Part shown: piece after piece, positions 8,096 to 16,135 of the stretch
How the letters are laid out: every line of letters begins with the position of its first letter
Position numbering within the stretch: the stretch's first letter is position 1
NCBI GenBank assembly: GCA_035464675.1
Contig: DATHSA010000004.1
Location: forward strand, 1 to 34,657
Direction: 5' to 3'
DNA length: 34,657 bases
DNA from: JAUYIV01 sp035464675
GTDB taxonomy: Bacteria; Actinomycetota; Acidimicrobiia; Spongiisociales; UBA11373
Made by a program: the position numbers and the translations under genes
Notes under the pieces: generated by a model
Told to the model about the DNA's origin: nothing
Databases searched by the model: none
Seen by the model: only the letters and a program-made list of their open reading frames with translations

Positions 8096-8985
8096 GAGAC
8101 GTCCTGTCGGCCTCGCGGAAACGGCACCGAATGCTCCCAGTCGGCCAGGAGGGTGCGAAGCGCCGACACCAGTGACAGTGGCTGATCGAGGAGCAGGTGA
8201 TGATGCGCCTCGGGGATCGTCACCACGGGGGAGACCCGTCCCATGAGGTCGTACATGTAGGAGGCGGTGTCCTCCGGGACGACGACGCTGTGCTCGCCCC
8301 GGAGCAGGGCCACCCGGCAGCGGACCGATGCCAGCTGCTCGTTCATCGGCACCATGGTGTGTGTGAAGAGGTGGGGGTCGAATTTCCACGTCCAGCCATG
8401 GGGCGTCTCGCGCAGAGAGTGCCGGGCGACGTGGTCGAGCACCCAGGGCTCGGGATCGGGCTGTGGCGGGACGAGGTGGAAGTGGTCCAGGGCCTCCTCG
8501 AGCGACGGGTAGGTGCCCGGTTCGCGGAACGCCCGTCCCCGGCGTCCCTCCTCGGACTCGGGATCGGGCCGACGCACCGGCGAGTCCAGGATCACGGCGC
8601 CGGCGAGGTCGTCGCCATGGGTTGCGGCGGTCTGGATCGTCACGAGCCCTCCCAGCGAGTGCCCGACGACCACCGGAGGGCCGGGAAAGCCGGCCGCCCT
8701 GGCGACCGCGACGATCTCTTCGGCCCAGATGTCGTGCGAGTAGCGCTCGCGGCGGCCGCTGTCGCCATGCCCGCTGAGGTCCACGGCGACCACGTGGTAG
8801 TGGGCGCTGAACTGCGGGCCGATGTGAGCCCACCACTCGGCATGGGCGGCGCCGCCGTGGACCAGCATCAGGCCGGGATCGCCCGGTGTACCCCACTCGA
8901 CGTAGTGCACCGGGGCATCCTTCACGTCGACGAGAACCTCACGGCGATCGGCGACGAGCGCACGGCTGAACCATTCGGGGGTCAT
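8065..8985 (-). CDS. Alpha/beta-hydrolase fold protein
   Basis: The 306-residue protein has the oxyanion segment MLVHGGAAHAEWW, the strand VVAVDLSGHGDSG, the nucleophile elbow GHSLGG and a final histidine region PEAHHHLLLDQP. The triad is therefore intact (Ser, acid, His). The substrate is unknown; esters, lactones or epoxides are all possible in this family. Its ATG overlaps the stop of the metallo-beta-lactamase gene upstream in the ATGA form (8982-8985), so the two are translationally coupled. The 3' end overlaps the convergent SRAP gene by 31 bp. Confidence 0.85.
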   Translation of the reverse strand: MTPEWFSRALVADRREVLVDVKDAPVHYVEWGTPGDPGLMLVHGGAAHAEWWAHIGPQFSAHYHVVAVDLSGHGDSGRRERYSHDIWAEEIVAVARAAGFPGPPVVVGHSLGGLVTIQTAATHGDDLAGAVILDSPVRRPDPESEEGRRGRAFREPGTYPSLEEALDHFHLVPPQPDPEPWVLDHVARHSLRETPHGWTWKFDPHLFTHTMVPMNEQLASVRCRVALLRGEHSVVVPEDTASYMYDLMGRVSPVVTIPEAHHHLLLDQPLSLVSALRTLLADWEHSVPFPRGRQDVSHRNGSMHSG

Positions 8986-9785
8986 CGGCCCTCCAGGTGC
9001 GGCCAGGCTCGCGAGAAGGCGGCCGCGAGGACGCTCGCCGGGTAGGGGCCACCCTGCCCGGCCGCCGTCGCCGGCGTCATACCGCTGGCATGGCGCTCCC
9101 GGGCGAGGCGCGCCACTTCCTCCAGCTCCGCCCGCTGTGTGTTGATGAATGCGGCGTCGACGACCCCTCCGTGCCCGGGCACCACCACCCCGCCCGACAT
9201 GGCGGCGAGTGCCGCCGCCGTCTCAGGCCACTCGAGCGGGAACGAGTCCGAGAATGACGGTGGGGCCCCCTCTTCGATGAGGTCTCCAGCGAACACGACG
9301 CCTGCGTCGTCGACGAAGATCACGGCGTCGTTGTCCGTATGGCCCCGCCCGAAGTGGCGGAGGGTCACCTCGCGCCCGCCGAACGAGACGCTCGCCTCCG
9401 ACTCGAAGGTGAAGGCGGGCGGTGTGATGACCACCTCACCGAACTCGTCGGCGTGGTCGGGGGCTCGTTTCGCCACAGAGCGGAGCATCTGCTCGCCGTG
9501 CTCGCGTAACGCGGTTGCACAGCGCTCGTGCCCCCAGATCTTCGACTCCCCGAACTCGCCGTTGCCGAAGGTGTGGTCCCAGTGGTGATGGGTGTTCACG
9601 ACCCAGCGGACGGGCAGACGGAACCGGTCGAGCGAGCGCTGCAGATCACGGGCCTGGCGATGGCTGGCTCTCGTATCGACGAGCAGGATGCCGCCGGGGC
9701 ACATCACAGCCCCGATGTTGAGATCGAGCGACTGGTGGCGGCGGACGAACACGCCGTCGCCGATCTCGGTCCACTCTTCGGCCAT
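8982..9785 (-). CDS. Metallo-beta-lactamase fold hydrolase
   Basis: The 267-residue protein has the zinc motif THHHWDH, then GRGHTDNDAVIF and GDLIEEG (third metal region), and a late histidine in VVPGHGGVVD. This is the glyoxalase II/quinoprotein-type MBL fold, lacking a signal peptide. The start is ATG at 9785; a longer upstream reading exists but is arginine/serine-rich and overlaps the divergent exchanger gene. A minus-strand TACCCT ends 6 nt upstream, so the gene is probably leaderless. It is coupled to the alpha/beta-hydrolase by an ATGA overlap. The pair may act on one substrate, for example successive ester or lactone hydrolysis, but that is a guess. Confidence 0.87.
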   Translation of the reverse strand: MAEEWTEIGDGVFVRRHQSLDLNIGAVMCPGGILLVDTRASHRQARDLQRSLDRFRLPVRWVVNTHHHWDHTFGNGEFGESKIWGHERCATALREHGEQMLRSVAKRAPDHADEFGEVVITPPAFTFESEASVSFGGREVTLRHFGRGHTDNDAVIFVDDAGVVFAGDLIEEGAPPSFSDSFPLEWPETAAALAAMSGGVVVPGHGGVVDAAFINTQRAELEEVARLARERHASGMTPATAAGQGGPYPASVLAAAFSRAWPHLEGR

Positions 9786-9791
9786 GGCGCG

Positions 9792-9812
9792 AGGGTATAC
9801 CGCCCCTACGAT
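9792..9812. promoter_or_regulatory. Back-to-back leaderless -10 boxes
   Basis: TACCCT on the minus strand (9797-9792) ends 6 nt before the hydrolase ATG at 9785. TACGAT on the plus strand (9807-9812) ends 10 nt before the exchanger ATG at 9823. The two start codons are only 37 bp apart, so each promoter's -35 region falls inside the other gene. Confidence 0.5.
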
Positions 9813-9822
9813 CTCCCCCCAC

Positions 9823-10761
9823 ATGATCCTCGCCGTCAGCGCCCTCGTAGCCGGGCTGGTGTTGCTCACCCTCGGAGCCGATCGTTTCGTCGCCGCCTCG
9901 GCGCGCATCGCCCGCCGGCTCGGGGTGTCGACCGTGCTCGTCGGCGCCCTGGTCGTCGGACTGGGCACCAGCGCCCCCGAGCTGATGGTCTCGATCCTCG
10001 CCGCCGGACGGGGCGAGGTGGACATCGCCCTGGGGAACGTCATCGGGTCGAATACGGCGAACATGACTCTCGTCCTGGGCTCGACGGCCCTGGTGGCGCC
10101 GATCGTCTCGCAGGTCAGGACCATCCGCCGAGAAGGGTTCACGATGTTCTTCGCCCTCGTCGTGATCTCGATCCTGCTGTGGGACCTGGGACTCGTCCGG
10201 TGGGAGGCGGCGGGGCTGGCCGTAGGGATGCTCGTCGCGGCGGTCCTTCTCGTGAGGTGGTCGCCGCTGGATCGCACAGCGACCACCGTCGATCTGATTC
10301 CGGGCGAGGACGTCTGGACCGGGACGCTGGGCCGGGAGGCGTTGATCGGCGTGGCGACCCTGGGCTTGACCCTGTTGGGAGCCGAGCTGCTCGTTCGCGG
10401 AGCGGGCCGGCTGGCCGAGGAGGCGGGGATCTCGTCGGCGTTTGTCGGTCTCGTGATCGTGTCCGTCGGGACATCCCTCCCGGAACTGGCGACCGCCATC
10501 GCCTCGGCCCGTCGCAACGAGACAGACCTCGTCCTCGGCAACGTCGTCGGGTCCAACCTGTTCAACACTCTGGCGGTGGCAGGCACTGCCGGCCTGGTCG
10601 GCCCAGGCCTTGTGGACCCGAGCTTCCGCAACGCCTTGGGGTTCATGCTTGCCGCCGCAGTCCTTGCCGGCCTGTTCGTCCTCTCCGGCCGACGGGTCGA
10701 GCGCTGGCAGGGCACCGTGCTCCTTGCCCTGTTCATGGGGTTCGTTGCGATAGCCGCCTAG
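9823..10761 (+). CDS. Sodium/calcium exchanger family protein (YrbG-like)
   Basis: The 312-residue membrane protein shows the two inverted alpha-repeats of the CaCA family: GLGTSAPELMVS with GNVIGSN in the first half, and SVGTSLPELATAIAS with LVLGNVVGSNLFN in the second. These carry the acidic cation-binding residues. About ten transmembrane helices are predicted. It should exchange Ca2+ for Na+ or H+ across the plasma membrane. The start at 9823 gives the usual family N-terminus MILAVSALVAGLVLLTLGAD; upstream in-frame sequence overlaps the divergent gene. Length fits the bacterial family (about 310-330). Confidence 0.92.
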   Translation: MILAVSALVAGLVLLTLGADRFVAASARIARRLGVSTVLVGALVVGLGTSAPELMVSILAAGRGEVDIALGNVIGSNTANMTLVLGSTALVAPIVSQVRTIRREGFTMFFALVVISILLWDLGLVRWEAAGLAVGMLVAAVLLVRWSPLDRTATTVDLIPGEDVWTGTLGREALIGVATLGLTLLGAELLVRGAGRLAEEAGISSAFVGLVIVSVGTSLPELATAIASARRNETDLVLGNVVGSNLFNTLAVAGTAGLVGPGLVDPSFRNALGFMLAAAVLAGLFVLSGRRVERWQGTVLLALFMGFVAIAA

Positions 10762-10778
10762 CCAGTCATGGCTGCGGC

Positions 10779-10801
10779 GCGTACGAGCCGTGTCGGTACG
10801 C
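10779..10801. terminator. Bulged hairpin between convergent genes
   Basis: GCGTACGA, loop GCCGTG, then TCGGTACGC pairs over 8 bp with one bulge. It sits in the 81-bp gap between the exchanger (+) and the glycosylase (-), so it could stop transcription from either side. No T-tract. Confidence 0.4.
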
Positions 10802-10842
10802 CCGCTGTCTCAGCCGCCGCCTCCGCCTGGCTGTCACCCGGC

Positions 10843-11733
10843 CTAGATCCCCCGGATCGAGCGGATCTCGGTTCTGGGACCGTACTTCGGAGCGGTCACG
10901 CCGGCGGCCTGGAGGAGACGGACCACCCGGCCGCGGTGGGGGCGGAACTCGTCGAGCAGCTCGAGCATCCGGTTGTCGCCGGCGCGGTCCTCGCCGGCGA
11001 GGGCCCAGGCGACTCCGTTGGGCAGGTGGTAGTCGCCGACCGGCACCGCATCGGCGTCGCCGAGCGCCGACAACGCCACCTTGGCGGCGGTCCAGGCTCC
11101 GACACCCGGGATGGCCGTCAGGCGGGCGTGGGCATCGGAGGGGCCCATCGTGGCCGCCTCCTCCAGACGGCTGGCCCGGCGCGCCACCCGGATCATGACC
11201 TCGGCACGGCTGCGTTCCACCCCCCAGGGATGAAACGACGGATAGCCGAGGGCTGCGATCCGCTCCGGATCGGGCGGCAGGATCAGGGGCTCGGGCCCGG
11301 GTGCCGGCTCGCCAAGGGCGCGGGTCATGGCGGCATAGGACCGCTTCGCCTCCCGGCCCGTGACCTTCTGGGCCAGCACAACCCGGAACAGCATCTCCAC
11401 GACGCGGCTCGAGCGGGTCACACGGATCCCGGCGTGGACGCGGGCCAAACGGCGCACCACCGGGTGCCTCGGCTCGAATCCGGAGGGATCGTCGAGGGCG
11501 CCGACCGTCTCCGGGGCGTGCTCGAGTGCCCACGCCTCGCCGGGGCCCCACGCCTCGGCACGGAGTTCCTCGCCTCCGACCACGTGGAGGGTCGCCGGTC
11601 CCTCCGGGGTCCGTGTGGCGATCCAGGCTTCACCTCTTCGGGTGGCGAACGACGGATCGCCGGGGCCCATCGCGAGGAACCGCAAGGTCCGCTGGAGGTC
11701 GATGGGTGCGACGGAACCAAAGGTGCGGATCAT
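10843..11733 (-). CDS. DNA-3-methyladenine glycosylase-like protein (HhH-GPD)
   Basis: The 296-residue protein has an N-terminal domain of about 100 residues, then an HhH-GPD core: VVLAQKVTGREAKR is the first helix pair, and LTAIPGVGAWTAAKVALSAL with VGDYHLPN holds the hairpin and the catalytic Asp. It should cut alkylated purines from DNA to start base excision repair. Start ATG at 11733: minus-strand TACTGT (11747-11742) ends 8 nt upstream, so it is probably leaderless. A longer reading from 12480 would run through the divergent WS/DGAT gene and is rejected. A second, shorter HhH-GPD gene lies at 29683-30297; the two are not recent duplicates. Confidence 0.85.
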   Translation of the reverse strand: MIRTFGSVAPIDLQRTLRFLAMGPGDPSFATRRGEAWIATRTPEGPATLHVVGGEELRAEAWGPGEAWALEHAPETVGALDDPSGFEPRHPVVRRLARVHAGIRVTRSSRVVEMLFRVVLAQKVTGREAKRSYAAMTRALGEPAPGPEPLILPPDPERIAALGYPSFHPWGVERSRAEVMIRVARRASRLEEAATMGPSDAHARLTAIPGVGAWTAAKVALSALGDADAVPVGDYHLPNGVAWALAGEDRAGDNRMLELLDEFRPHRGRVVRLLQAAGVTAPKYGPRTEIRSIRGI

Positions 11734-11741
11734 CTCGGGGG

Positions 11742-11810
11742 ACAGTAACCGTGGCCCGTCGCCGGTCGCCTTCCCCCGTCGCCACCTCAGGCGACCGCCG
11801 CTCCTACCCT
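11742..11810. promoter_or_regulatory. Divergent leaderless promoters, glycosylase and WS/DGAT
   Basis: On the minus strand TACTGT (11747-11742) serves the glycosylase at 11733. On the plus strand TACCCT (11805-11810) ends 7 nt before the WS/DGAT GTG at 11818. The whole intergenic gap is 84 bp. Confidence 0.55.
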
Positions 11811-11817
11811 TTCGCGC

Positions 11818-13248
11818 GTGTCCACCCACTACGAGCGCCTCTCGTTTCTCGACAACACCTTTCTCGCCATGGAGGGGCCGACGAACCCGATGCATGTCGG
11901 AGGCACGCTGGTGTTCCAGGGAGGGAGCCTGGGCGACGCGGCGGGTGGCGTCGACATCGATGCGATCCGCCGGTTCATAGAGGCGCGGCTCCAACAATTG
12001 CCCCGGTATCGCCAACGCCTGCAGTGGATCCCGGTCGAGCGACACCCCGTGTGGGTGGACGACGCCCACTTCGACCCGTCCTATCACATCCGTCACGTCG
12101 CCCTGCCCCACCCGGGGTCGGAGGAGCAGCTGCGCGAGATGGCGGGCGGGATCCTCAGCCAGCGGCTCGACCGTGGCAAGCCGATGTGGGAGGCATGGGT
12201 CGTGGAGGGCCTCGAGGACGGCGGCTTCGCTCTGGTGACCAAGGTCCACCACTGCATGATCGATGGGGTCGGAGGGGTCGACCTGCTGAAGGTGCTGCTG
12301 GCCCCGTTCCCGTCCAACGACATCGGGGAGCCCGACGCCTATCAGGCGCGACCTGCTCCCACGCCTGGTCAGCTGTTCGCGGACGAGGCGATCCGCCGTG
12401 TCATTGCTCCGATCGCTGCCGCCCAGAGCATGCGTCGTTTCGTCGAGGAGACGAAGGAGCTCGGGGAGGACATCCGGCACCGCCTGCTCGCGATGCGTCA
12501 GTCGGCAAGCTCAGGTTGGTTCCGAAGGGCGTCGGCGACACCGCTCAACGCGCGGATCGGACCCAACCGCCGCATCGCCTTTCTCGAGACCCCGCTGGAT
12601 CAGGTGAAGACGATCAAGAACGCCCTCGGGGGAACGGTCAATGATGCCGTCATCGCGGCCGTCGCCGGTGCGGTGCGGTCGTTCTTGATGGAGCGAAGAG
12701 GAGTCGACGTCGAGGGCCTCGACTTCCGGGCCATGGTCCCGGTCTCGACACGGGACGAGGGCGAGGAGACCACCGGGCTCGGCAACCGGGTGACGATGTG
12801 GCTGCTGGACCTCCCGATCGGGGAGCCGGATCCAGTGGAGCGACTCCGCAGGGTGAGCGAACTGACCATCGATCGCAAGGAGGCCGACCACGCCCTGGGC
12901 GCTGCTCTGCTCACGCAGGGCGCCTCGTTCACGCCATCAACGGTCCTCTCGGTGGCGGCACGGGTTGCCGCGGCCACGGCTCGCCCGTTCAACATGACGA
13001 TCACGAACGTTCCCGGCCCGCAGGTCCCGTTGTATCTCCTCGATGCCCGTCTCACTCGCATTCACCCGATGGTCCCGCTCTGGGTCAACCACGCTCTCGG
13101 GGTGGCGCTGTTCTCCTATGACGGGACCCTCGACTGGGGGATCGCGGCCGACCGCGACCTCGTTCCCGATCTCGACGACTTCGTCGACCTGGTCGTCGCG
13201 TCGCTGGCCGAGTTGGAGAAGGCGTCCTCCGGGAAGGCAGCAGTCTGA
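11818..13248 (+). CDS. Wax ester synthase/diacylglycerol acyltransferase (WS/DGAT)
   Basis: The 476-residue protein carries the catalytic motif HHCMIDG (HHxxxDG) in KVHHCMIDGVGG, the opening LSFLDNTFLAMEGPTNPMHVGG, and the C-terminal NVPGP motif typical of the family. It joins acyl-CoA to a fatty alcohol or diacylglycerol, making wax esters or triacylglycerol that are stored in lipid droplets. Length matches mycobacterial Tgs proteins. The start is GTG at 11818, 7 nt after TACCCT with no ribosome-binding site. The stop overlaps a probable CTG start of an S41 lipoprotein gene. The amphipathic repeat protein at 4417-5241 is a possible droplet-surface partner. Confidence 0.95.
   Translation: MSTHYERLSFLDNTFLAMEGPTNPMHVGGTLVFQGGSLGDAAGGVDIDAIRRFIEARLQQLPRYRQRLQWIPVERHPVWVDDAHFDPSYHIRHVALPHPGSEEQLREMAGGILSQRLDRGKPMWEAWVVEGLEDGGFALVTKVHHCMIDGVGGVDLLKVLLAPFPSNDIGEPDAYQARPAPTPGQLFADEAIRRVIAPIAAAQSMRRFVEETKELGEDIRHRLLAMRQSASSGWFRRASATPLNARIGPNRRIAFLETPLDQVKTIKNALGGTVNDAVIAAVAGAVRSFLMERRGVDVEGLDFRAMVPVSTRDEGEETTGLGNRVTMWLLDLPIGEPDPVERLRRVSELTIDRKEADHALGAALLTQGASFTPSTVLSVAARVAAATARPFNMTITNVPGPQVPLYLLDARLTRIHPMVPLWVNHALGVALFSYDGTLDWGIAADRDLVPDLDDFVDLVVASLAELEKASSGKAAV
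13231..13247 (+). promoter_or_regulatory. Shine-Dalgarno GGGAAGG and CTG start overlapping a stop
   Basis: GGGAAGG (13231-13237) is followed 7 nt later by CTG at 13245, which overlaps the WS/DGAT stop TGA (13246-13248) as CTGA. The spacing is ideal for initiation, and the CTG reading gives an intact lipoprotein signal peptide. Confidence 0.55.
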
Positions 13249-14450
13249 GGAGGGCACTCGTCGTCGCGGTGGCTCTGATGCTCGTCGCCGGGTGCGATCC
13301 GGGGGAGCGCGAGGCCCGGCCGTACGCCGGACGATGGGAGTCACAGGGCTTCGGCTTGTTCTTCGACATCCACGGCGGAAGTGTCGACATCTACGAGCAC
13401 AGCGAGGTCCATTGCTTCCGTGTGGCCAGCGGATCGGCGCGCGGGATCTCCGAGGTGCTCTCGCTCGAGGACGATCGTCTGGTGTTGCGTGACGGCGGTC
13501 GCATCGTCGAGTTCGTCGGAGTGGAGACCCTCCCCGAGCGATGCGCCGACCCCGTCGCCGACTCGCCCCCCGTCGTGTTCGCCGTGGCCGTCGCCACGAT
13601 CTCCGAGCACTACTTCCCCGCACCTGACCGCGAATGGCACGACATCGCGGAGTCGATCGGCTCGGGGCTTGTCGAGGAGTCGAGCCCGGATGAGTTGCAC
13701 GCCGCCATGGTCTCAGTGCTCTCCCTGCTCGGTGATCCCGAAGTGCGCCTCGCTGGTGGTGGTGAGGAGCCGTGGCCGGAGCCCCCGGAGATCGGCGTGG
13801 GCCTCGCAGCGCGTTGGGAGCCTGCGTCGGAAGGCGGGGTGCTGGTCGGCGAGGCCGGTTCCGGTGTCGCCTACCTGGGCTTCCTGAGCCTTGTGACTGG
13901 CGGCGAGGCCGACCAGCGGGCGCTGGCCGAAGAGCTGGACGGAGCGCTCGCCGGAGCCGAGTCGCTGGTGATCGACCTGCGCGCGGCTTCGGGTGGTGTC
14001 GAAGAAGCGGCACTTCAAGTGGCCACGCGTTTCGTGTCGTCTGAGAGGATCGTGGCGACCATTCGGGCCCGGGCCGGGGATGGTCTCGTTGGAGCCGGCG
14101 AGTTGTCGGTGCGTCCTCGGCCCACAGGGATCTTCACAGGGAGGATCGTGGTGCTCGTGGGACCGGCGACCTCAGGAGCCGGCGAGATGCTGGCGCGCAT
14201 CCTCTCCGGGACGCCCGGCGTGACGGTCGTCGGCGAACCGACAGGCGGATCGCCTCGAGAGCCTCTGGTCAGGGCACTTCCCAACACCTGGTCGATCGGC
14301 GTGCCCAACCTGGACGTCGTCGGGAGCACCGGCGAGTCGTGGCTGGAGCCGCTGGCACCCGATGTCATCGCACCGACCACGCTCGAGGATCTGGAGGCCG
14401 GGAGGGATCCAGGGTTGGAGGCCGCGCTGCGGGTGCTGACGAGCGGGTAG
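13245..14450 (+). CDS. S41-family peptidase lipoprotein
   Basis: Read from CTG at 13245 the protein has 401 residues and opens MRRALVVAVALMLVAGCD: a basic n-region, a hydrophobic core and the lipobox VAGC. The first conventional start, GTG at 13269, would leave only MALMLVAGC, too short for a signal peptide. The C-terminal half resembles tail-specific proteases: GSGVAYLGFLSL, SLVIDLRAASGG, and VVLVGPATSGAGEMLARIL, whose Ser in TSGAGE is the likely nucleophile, then VVGEPTGG. No PDZ domain is obvious. It probably acts outside the membrane on unknown proteins. Translation is coupled to WS/DGAT. Confidence 0.75.
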   Translation: MRRALVVAVALMLVAGCDPGEREARPYAGRWESQGFGLFFDIHGGSVDIYEHSEVHCFRVASGSARGISEVLSLEDDRLVLRDGGRIVEFVGVETLPERCADPVADSPPVVFAVAVATISEHYFPAPDREWHDIAESIGSGLVEESSPDELHAAMVSVLSLLGDPEVRLAGGGEEPWPEPPEIGVGLAARWEPASEGGVLVGEAGSGVAYLGFLSLVTGGEADQRALAEELDGALAGAESLVIDLRAASGGVEEAALQVATRFVSSERIVATIRARAGDGLVGAGELSVRPRPTGIFTGRIVVLVGPATSGAGEMLARILSGTPGVTVVGEPTGGSPREPLVRALPNTWSIGVPNLDVVGSTGESWLEPLAPDVIAPTTLEDLEAGRDPGLEAALRVLTSG

Positions 14451-14454
14451 GCCT

Positions 14455-14473
14455 ACGCCGATTGCTACGGCGT
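14455..14473. terminator. Hairpin between convergent genes
   Basis: ACGCCG, loop ATTGCTA, CGGCGT, starting 4 nt after the S41 stop, and 50 bp before the stop of the convergent propeller gene. A second small stem, GCCGG/CCGGC, follows. Probable bidirectional terminator without a T-tract. Confidence 0.45.
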
Positions 14474-14523
14474 TCGGACGGTCCACCTCACGGACGCCGG
14501 CGACTGAGACCGGCAACCGATTC

Positions 14524-16035
14524 TCACCAACTCCGATCGGCGATGGCGTAGATGAATCCCTCGAGAGTCCCGACGATGACCACGCCTTCGTCGGTGATCG
14601 CCGGTGACGACAGGATGGCGTAGCCGGTCTCGTCCTCTTCACAGAAGTCGTCGTCGAAGGTCGCCGGGAAGGTTCCTGCCGCCTGGCTCGCCTCGTTGCC
14701 GAGGTAGATCGACCAGGCGATCTCGCGGGTGGCGAGGTCCACGGCATACACCCCGCCGTCGTCCCGGGGGACGATCGCCTGGCCACCGGTTATGGCCGGT
14801 GACGGCCAGTGAGGCGTGCAATAGGAGCCGGTCTTGGCGCTCCATCGGGTCTGGCCGGTCTGGAGGTCGAGGGCGACCAGCGAGTCGGACAACGCTTCGC
14901 CGAAGATCACGACGTCGCCCGCCACCGCCACCGACGATCTGACGTTGGCCCAGTCTCCGGTCTTGAGGCCGGCGACGTCCCTGGCCTGCCAGGCGATCTC
15001 ACCGGTCGCCTTGTCGAGCGCGACCACAGCAGGCTCGGCGTAGACCCCGGTACGCACCAGGCTGACGATCACGAGGTCGCCGGCGACGGTTGGTGCCGCG
15101 AACACACGGGTCTCCTCGGCGCTCTGGCCTCGGGCGAACACATCGGCGCGCCACACCTCGTTGCCCTCCATGTCGACGGCGAGCACCTCATGGTTCTCGC
15201 CCGCCACGAAGATCAGCTCTCCATCGGAGGCTGCCCCTCCGCGCACGGCGCCGTCGACCTGCACCTGCCACCGGTACGGCGGACCGGTGTGGATGTCGTA
15301 CGCGGTCACGTAGCCGAGGCCGTCGCCGACGATCACCATTCCTTCGACCATGAGGGGGTTGCTGTAGACGGGGTCCAACTCACCGAAGTCGGCGATCCAC
15401 ACGACGTCACCGGTGCGGGCATCCAGCGCCCACACCCGGCCCTCGTCTCCCGTCGCCACCACCACACCGTCCAGGTAGCCGATGCCGTTGACGTCGAGCT
15501 CCGCCTGGTAGTACCAGAGCTGGCGACCATTGTTCCTGAGGTCGAGGGCATAGATGGCGTCGCGGCGATCGGGAACGAACTGCACCACCCCGGCGCTCGA
15601 GACGAAGAGCGTGTCGTCGCCGATGACGGCGTTGTTGAGCCAGCCCTGGATCCCTACCTCGGCCTTCCACAGAATCCTCGGTTCCCTGATGGCGGCCGTG
15701 CCTGCGCACCCGGTTCGTGCGGGTCCGCCCTGGAACATCGACCATCCCTCGGAGGTCTGCAGGCACTCGAACGACGCCTCGCCGAGCGGGTCGCTCTCGG
15801 CGCCGGCCGGCAGCAGCAGCGTGGGGATGGTGGCGTCCTCCATGGTCACGATGGCACCCACATCCGCGTCGGCGTCCCGGAAGCCGAACCACCAGATCGA
15901 CACCGCGATGAAGGCCACACCGAGCGCAGGGAGCAGGACACGCGCCAGCCCGGCGCGGCGCTCGAAGCCGGCGAAGTCACGATGTCGCCCCCGGCCCTCG
16001 CTGAAGAAGCTGATGTACTCGGTTCGGCGGGCCAT
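14524..16035 (-). CDS. Membrane-anchored PQQ-type beta-propeller protein
   Basis: The 503-residue protein has a short basic cytoplasmic start, one transmembrane helix (about residues 30-52, VLLPALGVAFIAVSIWWFGF) and an outside domain of repeated propeller blades, such as ALDARTGDVVWIADFG, ALDKATGEIAWQARD, ALDLQTGQTRWSAKTG and AVDLATREIAWSI. These are PQQ/BamB-like repeats. No PQQ-binding dehydrogenase residues are apparent, so it is more likely a scaffold or binding protein. Cysteine pairs outside the membrane (FECLQTS, RTGCAG, YCTPHW, FCEED) may form disulfides. ATG at 16035 has GGAGGGAG just upstream, and a minus-strand TACCCT at 16058-16053. Confidence 0.82.
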   Translation of the reverse strand: MARRTEYISFFSEGRGRHRDFAGFERRAGLARVLLPALGVAFIAVSIWWFGFRDADADVGAIVTMEDATIPTLLLPAGAESDPLGEASFECLQTSEGWSMFQGGPARTGCAGTAAIREPRILWKAEVGIQGWLNNAVIGDDTLFVSSAGVVQFVPDRRDAIYALDLRNNGRQLWYYQAELDVNGIGYLDGVVVATGDEGRVWALDARTGDVVWIADFGELDPVYSNPLMVEGMVIVGDGLGYVTAYDIHTGPPYRWQVQVDGAVRGGAASDGELIFVAGENHEVLAVDMEGNEVWRADVFARGQSAEETRVFAAPTVAGDLVIVSLVRTGVYAEPAVVALDKATGEIAWQARDVAGLKTGDWANVRSSVAVAGDVVIFGEALSDSLVALDLQTGQTRWSAKTGSYCTPHWPSPAITGGQAIVPRDDGGVYAVDLATREIAWSIYLGNEASQAAGTFPATFDDDFCEEDETGYAILSSPAITDEGVVIVGTLEGFIYAIADRSW

Positions 16036-16052
16036 TGCTCCCTCCCCACGAG

Positions 16053-16128
16053 AGGGTAGGAGCCGTCCACGCGAATGAGGTGAGGGCCGCCGATCGCCGT
16101 GGCCTCGGAGTCCCCTGGGTCATATCCT
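16053..16128. promoter_or_regulatory. Divergent promoters for the propeller and PolX genes
   Basis: Minus-strand TACCCT (16058-16053) lies 17 nt before the propeller ATG, leaving room for its Shine-Dalgarno sequence. Plus-strand TATCCT (16123-16128) ends 7 nt before the PolX GTG at 16136, a leaderless arrangement. The gap is 100 bp. Confidence 0.5.
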
Positions 16129-16135
16129 CCCCGAT

